In this document: piece by piece, positions 13,101-25,100 of the stretch
How the letters are laid out: the number at the start of each line of letters is the position of its first letter
Numbering within the stretch: the stretch's first letter is position 1
NCBI GenBank assembly: GCA_902702965.1
Contig: CACRXP010000035.1
Location: 1,592,411-1,656,410 of the forward strand
From: Spirometra erinaceieuropaei
Taxonomy: Eukaryota; Platyhelminthes; Cestoda; Diphyllobothriidea; Diphyllobothriidae
DNA length: 64,000 nucleotides
Direction of reading: 5' to 3'
Translations under genes and position numbers: made by a program
The notes under the pieces: generated by a model
What the model was told of the DNA's origin: nothing
The model's database searches: none
The model's input: the letters and a program-made list of their open reading frames with translations, nothing else

Positions 13101-16100
13101 CCCGGTGCCTATGTATACTCGGAAAATGTCAGTATTGCGTATTCGAATACTTTCGTTTTCGGGGTTGACCAATCAACTGCTTGAGCAGATTACATCCAAT
13201 TGGTGTGTAACCTTGAAAACAAAGTACTGTCGTTCGTCTGATTGAGACATTTCATGTGCTGTGGTTACCCCCTAGCGTCCACATCGGTTAACGTAGACAA
13301 TGGAACCGCGGGAAGACAAAATTTGCGCTATTTTAAATTTTTACGTTAAGCACTGCCGCAAAATGTGCCCCATTCCCAAAACTCCCTAGTTCCACCATTC
13401 CCATATTACAGGCGGTCTGATGGAGATTTTTGGGTGAATTTTGTAATAAGCCAATCTGGCAGCAACACGCTACTCGTACACGGGAGCAACATCTCAGCGA
13501 GCATAAGAGATCACAGTCGTCTGCAACAGACAGACCGAGCCACTTTCTGACTTACTCTGTTTCTATGAGTTCGCTCAGAAGTTCTTCCTTCTCCTTAATC
13601 ACCGCGTCAAGTTTTGACTGCATTTCCACCGTCTCCTGTTCCTTTTCCCTCAGAGCACGCACAAAGTCCTCCTCGGCCAGCTTATTTTCCTGCTCGAGGG
13701 CCGTTCCCGAGGACTTTTTGACAAAGATCATCTTGTTAATGCGAGCCATGCTGTTCTGCAGACGTGTCATATCTCTGTTCATCTGCACTTTCTCCCGTTC
13801 CAGGCTGTTGATGTCAGCTGTGGAAGAGAATGAAAAGAGTTTGATGAGCAGTGAAAAATGTGTGGTTGATGCCGGGGGAGGTTGGGTGGAAGGAGAATGC
13901 AGAACTCACCATCGAGACGCAGCTTCTTCTTGGCAAGTATAGTCAGTTGACACTGCTGTCTGGAGAGCACCTCCAAAAGGCGCTCCTTCTCCTTGACATG
14001 CTTCACAAGATCCGTCTGCTCCTTGAGCCACTGCTGTTCCAACGAACCGATTTCGTCATTCTTCGCTGCTATGCCCTTGGTCAAGTGGTTTAGCATGATC
14101 TCCAGTGGTCCCAACTCGACACCCTGAAATACGCCCACCAAAATAGGATGACGTGGGTTATCAGAATGAACAGATGGTAAGTCTGTGAGTTCTAGTTCCC
14201 TTCCCCTCCGCTCGTGGTAAGACATGCGTGTCTGGGGACGACGCGTTAAATCCGCGGTTCTTCCTTGATAGCCACATGATTGATATAAGATTGATTTAAG
14301 ATAGGTCGTGGAATCGCGTTGTGTACCCGCGCAGGAGATTTGCGTTCTGTGATTGAATAGCTCAATTTGATACTGATCCGAACAGGCGGCTATTCCCGCA
14401 CTTGATGCTAGTCCAACCGGTGGAATAATCGAAGTCGTGGTGAATTCTATACGCGTTCGACTGTTATGAGGGTGGGTGCAACCGACCAACGAACGACCAA
14501 TCAATATAGAAGTCCAATTTTACTGTATTGAAGAGCTGATGCTCTTGTTGGCAAGACGAACAGCCACATTGGTTACAAGGTGAAGGATAATCCTGGCTCT
14601 TCTGTAATATTTTTATTTTACGCATTTCATATAAGGCACAGTGAGTGTTCCCCAAGATAGCAGTAGCAAACGAAAATCCTAGTCTCCACCTGATAACAAC
14701 TCCTGACATTAAATCATACTGGTTGGGTGTTATAAGTTCAGAACAAAGAGCTGAACTTTAAACCGAACGGTACCGAACTTAAATACCAGGCTTTCTCGGC
14801 CTGGGATCGGGAGTAGGAATTCTACTTCGCCACTTTCCTCGTAAACACAGAATGGTAAAAAGGACCTACGGACGCAACTTACCCCTCTGTCACGAAGAAG
14901 TTGCTCCAGCTTCTTGTTCAGCGTATCAATCTTCGCCTGCTGGCGTTGCACAAGAATGTTGGAGTGATGTATTTCGGTTTCCAACTTATTAACCAAATCG
15001 TTTCGTTGAATTATGTCCTCCTCCAACTTCTTCAGCGTCTCATGAAGTTTGGTGGACTCTGCTTTCGTTTTGGCTACTGCGAGAGAGTCATTAGCGAGAT
15101 TGTTCTCGAGGGTCGCTACCTGAAAAATAAAGAGGTCTGTGTAGACATGATAGTTCTACCCTCGATTCCGACGATTTTCACTGTAGAATGGTATTACCGA
15201 CAAAGTCAAGGGAGACTGGAATAGCCATTTCTGGCTTATTAGCCGTCGTCAGCCAGTCATACCCAACCCCGAAGTGTGACACACCTGAGGCTCGAACTGG
15301 CGACCTGTTTGCTAGAAGTCCACGCCTCTAACCACTGAGCCACGAGCCCGTTGCCCTGTCAGTTTTCGATCGGGAATGTACAATTGTAGGGGCGCTCACC
15401 GATCGTTCTTTCACTGAGTGCTCCACAGCATGGTGGGAGCAGGGACGGTGACATGAGCGCAAACTAATTTATAGTGACAGCAGAGTTGCGCAGCATCTAC
15501 CGCACTCTCTCCTCCTCCCCCCACCTGGACCCGGTGACATGGTTGAGTCAATAAGACCGGAGGTGTTAGAGGACGCAGGTGTCTGGCGCGGTGTAAACCT
15601 GCACCTAGGAGTATGACTACACCCCCTGGTCCACAACGTACACTGGCCAGGAGTTTACACAAAAAGAGGAGAGGGGCGGTCCGGATCCCATGGAGTGGGA
15701 GTGCTGCACAGGCCGCATTAAGAAGGAGCCAGTCCAGCCCGATTTTAACACGAATTCAGTCATGGCAGAGGACGCCTGTCTCATCGATCACCCTCACTAT
15801 CCCTAGCGGGATCCGTTTTCGTTGGCAAGACTGCGGGAAAGGGGATCAGGAACAATGACCTGAAACCATTTAAAGCGTCACATAGCCCTAATAAGGAGTC
15901 CCGATCACTATAAAAGGTCACATTGGGGAAGAGTCATTATAGTCTGGCCGTCAGTCCCCAGAGCCAACGGATACCGCCGTTTTAAAGTCCCGTAAAAAAG
16001 GAATTTGTGTTAGTTTACTTTCGCAACGCGGAATTTTAGTATAGATGACCTGCATAGCATCTGTCGTACTTTCGCAAAGGCAAACTAAGTTGAGACCACT

Positions 16101-19100
16101 GAAGATGGGCGTGGACGAAAAGACTGGCTGACTGGTATGCATGATACACGCTTCCCGAAATGTATCGCTGGCGCCTATATTTATCCCTGCCAGATGTCAA
16201 TCGAACGGTCAGATTCGTAGCTGAACGTCAACGAAAGGGAGCTCTCTATTTTGTTGTTCCGACAATTCCGAAAGGAAACGGAGTAGTTAAGGGAAAATGG
16301 CCATTGGCCGCACAGCAGCTGTCTCTCAGTGTGTTCCGGAGTCATAACGTTCCGTTGTTAAGCCTTGGTGTGTTTGCCGCTCCGCGTAAATGTCGTTTTC
16401 TCAGATGGGAAAATAGGTCTGCAGACATACCAGTCGAAGGCATCTGGGACTAGAGAAACATAGCAAAATTTGCTCTGATAACCTCAAGCTACCCTCGAAG
16501 TAGTCTCTAGAACCATAAAAAAAACACACTTCGTTTAAAGGAAAACACTTCTGGGGAGAGGAACCCCATAAACCGTCTCAAGAAGTTGAATCAATGGTCC
16601 ATTTTTGGGTGTGAGAAAATGAAAAACCACGCCATCAGTAAAGTGCGTCGATTCTCAGTTGTCTCCCATATGGTGGAGAGTTGCCGGATATGTGCACGAC
16701 AGATTGTAACCCTCTTTCGACTCTGAATTTGAATATCTGTGATCATTATAAGAGACTTAATTTTCCTCGACGGACCTAAGGGTAATGGATATAAACCTTG
16801 TTCTGGGACGCCAGTTGGCCTGTGGAAGAGTTGAATGGTCGACAATACGAAGGTTCCCGAATCCCAAGTCAGGAAATACAGATTAGGTAGAACAGACTAT
16901 ACTGGGGCGAAAGAGTGGGCACCTAGATCAGCCAGCGGTTGCAGCAAGTCCTATCTTAAGGCTTGCGAGAGCTGTTTAGATTCGTAGTCCCCAGAAGGTA
17001 TATGTGCCTTGTTCCGTCCGCCTGCGGCCAATCAACGAAGGCAGCGGCGTCTATTGGCTTCCAGACCTCGACAGTTGGTTTCAAGTCATTCGCAGCTCCA
17101 ACGACGAATTGATAGAGAGCGCGTGGCGGAGAGGAAAGCGGAATGAGTGAGCAGCCGCGCTTTTAGTCGTGCGAGCGGACTGCTACAGATCGTTGAAATA
17201 GCTTGCTGTGCCTTTTAATGTATGGCATTACCACCAGAACCGAACATATGTGAGTGCAACACATCCATTTTGGGGACCGTTTGAGTCTCAAGGTACTAAA
17301 TCAGATAAAAGGTAGTTTCGTGAAAAAGGAACGTGCTCAGTAAATCTGTTGTGGTAGGACTACCGCAGTCGGTTTCAGCATCAGCGACTAGCCTGTTCGG
17401 CTGCCAATCTCTCAGCTTCTTCGGTGTACACAGTCATAGGCGTTCAACCTTTTGAGCATCTGAATGCTCCCCTTTTCATTTGAGACTTACTATTTCCCCT
17501 TTAAATCAGGGATTTTGCTGTTACTAGCCTCCATCCCAACCAACTGTCCTCATTACTTCAGTAAAACCTTAGAGTCGTAAGCTTTTGCCACAACCTCTAG
17601 CCGTGCAAGCGGACCACTGCGACCGGTTTGAAGTCTGATCGACTGTGCCACAAGAGCTCTGTGGCTTGCTTAGCGTGAGGTAGACGGCTTCTCCAACTCG
17701 ATTGGTGGTAGTTACGTAGTCGTTTTTCAAGGACAATTAGATACACAAGCTAAGGGTTTGTTCTGTCGTCAGATTGTGATGCGCCCTGAGTTCAACGGAG
17801 TACTTCGCAAAGGTCAACTGCTCGGCACACAGAATGCGTTTCCTACAACCTGCGGAGAGCTGACCTAGACAACATGTGTAGGATGAAGATACTATCTAGC
17901 CTAGTGTGTGTTATGGGTAAATTAAAATCGCCCACTTGTACAAGAGGGCGGATTATTAAAACGACCAAAACTCTTTAAAAGGGGACACAACGAAATGGGA
18001 GGAGGGATACCTGCGACTCAAACTCTCGACTCTGATCATGGAGATTCTTCGACATCTTCTTCACATATTCTGCGGCCTTCTTTGCGGTCAGGCGGGATCT
18101 CAGCTCCTCTTCAATTTTATCCTCGAAGTCATGTTTCACCAGATACTGCTGTTCCATCTTTTTCCGAAGCGTATTCAACTCGTGCTCTCGGAGAGATTTT
18201 TCCTGTGGAGTGTAAAATAAACCAGTAATGAAATAGACTGCCCTAGATAAGGTGGAAAGTGCCTGGGACGGCTGCAGCGTATTTGTGATGGTCTCAAGCA
18301 TCAAAGCGGTCTTGCCGCTGACAACGTTTTCCTGGCCACCGTTTCGAAAGTACGTTATCGCTTTGGACCTGTTTAACTGGTTGAGCCCAAAGATCTAGAC
18401 CGTCAGGTCTATTTCCGGCAATTTCAGGTCCTAAAGGTATCGGCAAGGCGGCAACTGCGGTTAAGGACGCATCAGGAGGAACAGCTCATCCCTGTCACAT
18501 ATAACTCGTTATGATTTAGCGAATATGCTTTGGAACTCTATGCAGCTAGTACAATAGTTCAAAGTATTGCCTAACAGCAAGTGCGATTGCCTTGTTCGCC
18601 TAATTTCCGACGGGACAGACGGAGAACAAGCCCACCGGCACAGTGATCTCCTGTCTTCGTGCCACACTGACAACTAACTGGCCGAAAGGAGCTGTAAATA
18701 TCTCTTGTTTATCGACATCTCATTTGTTTCGGGTGACGAATTCATGTCCGTGCCCGAAAGCTCAAATATTTCGTCCCGACGAATGGACGAATCCTGTTTT
18801 CTTATACAACAGGACGAGTTTTGTATATAAGTTCACATACGGTAGTTTAGTTGTAGTAATTGCTTAACTGTCGAATTTTCGTAACCTGCTTAAGCAAAAA
18901 TATTGACGAATGCGAAATGACCTTGAACCCCTTAGTGAGTTATGTACTTCGGAGCGCCAGTTACTTCTGACATAAATACTTTGCTGTCATTTGCTATTAC
19001 GGGTTGCACTCTCTTACTTAGACTTGGTGTCTGTATTTTTCTACTCCCCTTTCCTTTATGAGGACTAGTTGAATTCTATGCGGGTGCCTAGTTTACTTAG

Positions 19101-22100
19101 ATTGTGCATGTTTTTCTGTTAAATGTGCTATCGGAGGTATCGAGGACAGCACACAAAGACGTACATGATTGACCAGTAACAGGTTTCTTTCGCTTTCCTG
19201 GAGGATTCTTAAATTTTCCGCATATTCTTGGCGCATTATTTCATGCTTGGTCTGCATCTTTTCAAGCTGCGACTTCAAGTTTGCAATTTCCTTCTCCGTA
19301 CGACGCACAGTGATGGTGAGTTTTTCGTGGGACTCCTGTTCCTCCGAGATGTTTCGTTTCACGCCTTCTGTCTCTGCAAGCACATTGGTTAGCTCATCCT
19401 TCTTCTTCCTAAATTTGCAAAAAAACACTTTTAGGTAGGAAGCAACCGCAAGTGTTAAATGCATCCAGATAGACAAATGCCCAGCAGACGACAGATCAAG
19501 AGCTAAAAATATCTGCCCTGCGAAGGACGTTTAGGCAAATTCACTTGACGTATTTATAACGGTGAGAGTTGCGCATATCGCACCAAGTATACTACAGACT
19601 TCTTCCATTTTGTCATTCACTGTGACCAATTTCATCACCAGTTGGTTGATGGGCTCGGACAACCGACCGGTGCACGTGGAAGGGAAGAGTGATTGAGGTA
19701 GACGCTGAGGGACTCACTCCCACGCCGAATTAACGCATTCCTGACTATAATAAATCTGACGTGTTCACATACACCATGGAGAGCTATGAATCGTGGCCGG
19801 ACGGCCGCCAATTGATGGGATATTTGATTCTCTCTGGATAGCGAGTTAGGTCGTAACGGCTACTTCTCAGTGTGGTCTTTATGGCATTCTCCCCTGTGTG
19901 AGATCCAAGCCGCCCCTTCAGTAGCTTATTACATACATTGTGGGCCAGATCTTATGCGGCATGTGTAAGCGGCCAGTCACTGCCTCCGTGCCTGCCTCCG
20001 GCTGTTTTGTCACCAGGGCAAGGCAGGTGAGTAAAGAGGGAGGGCAGCAAATGCAGCGTAGATCTGCCCCATTTCAAAGTAGCTCCGGTGGAAGTCACCA
20101 CTGAGCCCACTCCGCGGGGCACGCTGTAGAAGCCCTCACCTGTGACAGTCGAATTACCATATTACAAATTCCTACGTTTCATTATATTTCTACTGGCCAA
20201 TAGGACTGAAAGGAGCCATCCAAAGAACTTTTGGTGTGCCATATCTCCAAAGTGGCGAATATACAGTGCGTGACCTATCTCATGAAATGCGTTTTCGATT
20301 AGGAAGGATTACTTGGTCGCGGTTGTAACACTGCTTATCTTGCGGCATACTCTTATAACATTTTGGACTTGGCACGATGTCGGCTTTAAAATGCACTTCT
20401 TTTCAATCTCCTGTAGGAAACGCACCCGATACAAAATGACTACTTAAGTAGCATGCATTTTTCCCATTGATTTTCGATGGTCTTGGAAATTCGAATGTAT
20501 TTTGTAGAAACCATAAACAAAATGTGCTTTCTTCTAGTCAATCAATAGAGAATCACGTCTTCTTTATACTTTGTACTTAAGGAAGGAGTATAATTAGGTT
20601 TTTAAAAAGTTTTCTAATTGCGAAAAATTTGGAGTCTGATCATTCGTTGCATTAGCGCTTAGTGATTACACTCTACAAGGTGCATGCGTTCCGCGTAAAG
20701 AAAATCCCATATTTTTCTATGTCATTAAAGAGATATCATACAGGGTCCATAAATTTTGCGATGGATGCGGACCATGTTGTACATTTCATGAGGAGCAGTG
20801 GTAAAAGTCCAGGTACGATGCTATGTGAATGGACATATCGCGGTCTTAAAGTCTCATAATTAGAAACTTTTTTAAAACCTAATTAAACTCCTTCCTTAAG
20901 TACAAAATATAAAGAAGACGTGATTCTCTATTGATTGACTAGAAGAAAGCACATTTTTGTTTGTGGTTTCCATAAGATATATTCGAATTTTCAAAACCTT
21001 CGAAAATCAATGGGAAAAATGCATGTTACTTAAATAGTCATTTTTTTACTGAGCACGCTATCTACAGGAGATTGGGAAGAAGTGCATTTTAAAGCCGACA
21101 TCCTGCCGAGTCCGAAATGTTATAAGAGTATGCCTTAAGATAATCAGTCTCACAACCGCGACCAAGTAATCCTTCCTAATCGAAAACGCATTTCAGAATT
21201 TCAGCAAACATTTCATGAGATAGGTCACGCACTGTATTTTGACGGGAAACGAAGTGTAGCATGGGCATAGCCATAGTGCCAATCATGTAGGAAAGGCAGC
21301 CGAGGTTAGCCTGTGTGGTTGACTTGTGGAAGAAAATCGAAATCCGGCCCTGGGTTACAGGGCTTCATTTCCTGCAGCGTATCACTCCAGAACACTTCAC
21401 CATGGCGGAGGAAGCTTGCCTGCGGGTAGAACTTATTGATGGTTGAGCCCATTCAATTACCAACTTCAACTGATATTTCCGACATAAAATGGGGGTGAAG
21501 TTTGGACCAAGATTCTACTCCGGGCAACTTTGAAGAGGAGGAAATTCCAATGTGAACGAACTGTAAGAGGACCTCAGATCACTTACTCGAACTCCTTCAT
21601 AAGGGCCGTATAGGCTTCATTTCGGCGTTGAAGACCAATTAAGCTGCTATTCCAATGAGCCATTAGACGTTTACGATCTGCGCGGATACCCATAATTTGA
21701 GCATCCATTTCGTGCAGTAGGTTTTCACCTCCACGAATATCGGACTCCTGAGCGATAAGTTGTTGTTCCAGGAGTTCGCAGTCCTCCGTCAGCTGGTCTA
21801 TCGTAAGCTGTAGACGATTGGCTAACATGTCCTGGTGCCGTTTTTCATCTTCCATCTTTAAAGATTAGATCGGGGACAAAAATCGTCCGTTAGCGAAGGA
21901 CATTAGACCATGTGCACATTTAGTAAACCAAAGAGACGTAAAGTGCAGTAGCACCGGAATAACTAGAATGTTGACTGAGACAGCTGATTACAAAGAAGAT
22001 GAAGACGTGAGGGCTGGAAGAGTAGTTTTATTAGTCAGCGTGTTAGAACTCGTAAAGGAGTCTATCCTCAGAGACGATTTGAGTGCAAAACAAGTGGATA

Positions 22101-25100
22101 TTTTTGTAGTCAAAAAACATAACGCATTGTCGCCGAATTCGGGGCGGGACCCGCCCATCGTCCGGCAGCTACCATGTATACCATAATCAAGAAGACAAGG
22201 GATCGTTTGGACGCAGGTGGGCGCTTGGGCGTCGTTTGCCAAATTCAAAGTCCTGACACGGGCCAAACAGGACGGCGACTCGGCACGCGAATGTTCTGGC
22301 ACAAGGTGGCCACTTGGAGGGGTGACTTACCACCCCAGGTGGCCACTCAAACGCTTGAGGAAGGACATGAGTTGGACTTTGCAAGCACGCGGAAGCTGGC
22401 GCAAGCCAGCGACAAGACGGAGGGAATTGCTGAGGACGTGGCTAACGCCAACTCCATGAACAGACGCACCGATCTACCCCGATACTATCATGTGTCACAT
22501 CCAAGCAGTCAGGTGGCTGAACCCCCTTTCCGACAAACAACGCCCATCGTCGCCACCTCGTGAGACCACTACGATTTAGGCGACACGAACAAGACCCGCT
22601 CATGAGTATTCCTCCCCCTTCCTCCTCCCTTGCGGTTTGACTAAAGAATGTGTAATTATTACTGGACTCACACAATCTGTGATGGCGGACTCCTGTTCCA
22701 GTACAAAAAGCCCAGACTAATAAATCACTGGTCTAGTAGTAGCGCCTTCATCCGATATGCAGCAAAAGTTTGAGACTCGCATATTTACCTACATAACTAG
22801 ACATATTTCAAGTTAGAAAAGGCCGCTTTGGTGGTGCGACAACAACAGAAACCGTGGAACGCACTTAAAAGTTAATTCCTACATTTTCATCTGATGGCTA
22901 TCTGTGAACAATAAATCTAACACGTTGCGTTGATCTTGTTTACAAAAACGTAAACTCTTCGAAAGTGCATACTTTACACAAGTTTCTCATTGCATAAGAT
23001 AATTCAGATTGCATATTTTCGGGCAAAACGGATAAACTTTGGGCTTGTATGCTTTTTGTAGAAGACTAGCTCATCTCAACAAGTAACGTCTAAGAATTGC
23101 AAAGCATCCGAAAATCAATCGTATTCATATAGAACACTAGGTGTGTAAAAATGATCTGTTATTTATAATTGTCGCTTTGCTTCATACTCATATGACCAAA
23201 AATTCCGGTACTCGTGAAATATTAGAATTTGGCAAAAATATCGGCATTCTTTATATCAACGTATTCCCTCCTATCCGGTATGTACGTTCAAAACGTTGAG
23301 ACTCGCGGTAAATTATGTACCGGAAATGACTGCTTCGTTAGTATTTTCTAGAAATCATGACTGACATTTTAAACACATCATAGGTCATCATATTTTTAAT
23401 AATATAGTTAGGGCTTGATTTCACGTTACATCAAAACATGTGTAAGTAGGCATGTTCTAGGCGCATGAGCAAAGGTTAGTTTGATCTTCGTTCTTATTTC
23501 CACTACAACCCTTATTACAAAGTCTCCATATGGGAATAAAATATGTTTAAGGTATTCGTCAAGTTCTCTGCGTTTTTACTTATAAGGAGTCCTACACAAC
23601 AGCGATGGGCACCTTTGTTAAATCAGTGACAGCTTTCTCTGCGGCTCTTTTCATGATAATGATATCCTTCTTCACTTCATCGCGGGCATTGTTAAGGTAG
23701 TAGAGGCGCAAACAAAGGTTGTCAACTTCCTCACGTAGCGTCATCATCTTCTTGTACTCCCTATCATACTCCTGCTGGCTTTCCTTGTAGGTCTTGCGCA
23801 GTTGCATGAGTTGCATGTCCATTTCTTCACGTTTTGCCTGCATCACCATACCTTCTTCATGCTTCTGTTCAAGTTGGCCTTGAAATCTTAAAAAGGGGAT
23901 GAAAAAAGTTCTTACACCGAAAGACATGGAGTCTACTTCTAGAAACTGAACTATAGATGTAACTAAACAAGGCAAACAATATTTACACAGTCTGAGGTAT
24001 TCAAGAAAGTATCTCTGGTTAAAAGTCCACACAATACTCGGCAGTTCAGGGGGAAATATACAAAGGAAGCAAACCATGAGACCCCTGAAAAATACTTTCG
24101 CAACTTCGAATTTTAATCACAACAGTTAAGAACGGAGCTGTAGTTAATATGCGACTGGAATTAATCCAACAAGTAGTACTTATATATCCGAGGTTCATGG
24201 GGTTCTCACATTGATGACTAAACAGTTACGTCAAACGTCTTGCTGGAAGAGACGGCCCTCTAACTTTTCGCTCTTTGAAGCTGTACCGGGCGCAGTAGCT
24301 CTGTACCGGTAACTGAGTCAACTGGCAGGTCTGCCGGCGTGTCTGTCGACCGCGAGGAAATTCGGTTTTGTAATGAATGAGAATTTAACCGTCGCATTAC
24401 AAAATCTTGTCTGTGAATCAAGAAGAATGGACCTAGAAAGGATCATGAGCTCAACTTTGCGTAAGCTTTCATACTACAATCAAATAGCTCTGTAGGTCTC
24501 CATCGCTCCAGCAGACAGTGACAATGTTGGTGGACGATGCAGATGAAATGACATTTTTGTATTTTTTGCCCGCCTCTACGTAGAAAATGTCCGTAGGATA
24601 AACTGGCGAAGCAGGAAGAATGGACACCCAGTTGGACCCCACAATTATGATCTTTTAATGCCGCCCTATATATTTCGATATGAGCTGTCATAGGAAAGTA
24701 ACATGTCAGGTCACTCCCTCATCCGCTCTCATTTACGTTATTACATAATTTGGTAATAAGAAAGAGGAATGTTGTGCATGGTGTAGCACTCACCGTTATC
24801 ATTAGCATTTTAAAATACCCGTTTCGTAATAGAAAACAGTGCGCAAAGCATGCGGAAAACGACCGTTCTACTTTCGGAGACAGTCTACAACGTATTTATC
24901 AAATGAATTTAGACATACGTCTGGCAGCCATCAAATAAAACAACTTTATCAGGAGGAGCAGGCTTTGGAAGGAAAAAATGACCATGTGATTAAGCGTGAA
25001 AAAGAAAACACGCAATTGGGGCATGTCGGTCTGTTTTTTCATTTCTCTATGATTTCAGACATTAATTGTAGGCCGCTTGTATTGCACTCGTATATTTTCC

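Noticed and set aside
13430..13942. 170-codon open frame on the plus strand
   Set aside because: It is the antisense shadow of CCDC40 exons 9 and 10; its Ser/Cys/Leu-rich composition is typical of reversed coiled-coil codons.
22187..22384. Minus-strand frame over the Penelope remnant
   Set aside because: Shadow of the plus-strand GIY-YIG frame, which has family motifs.
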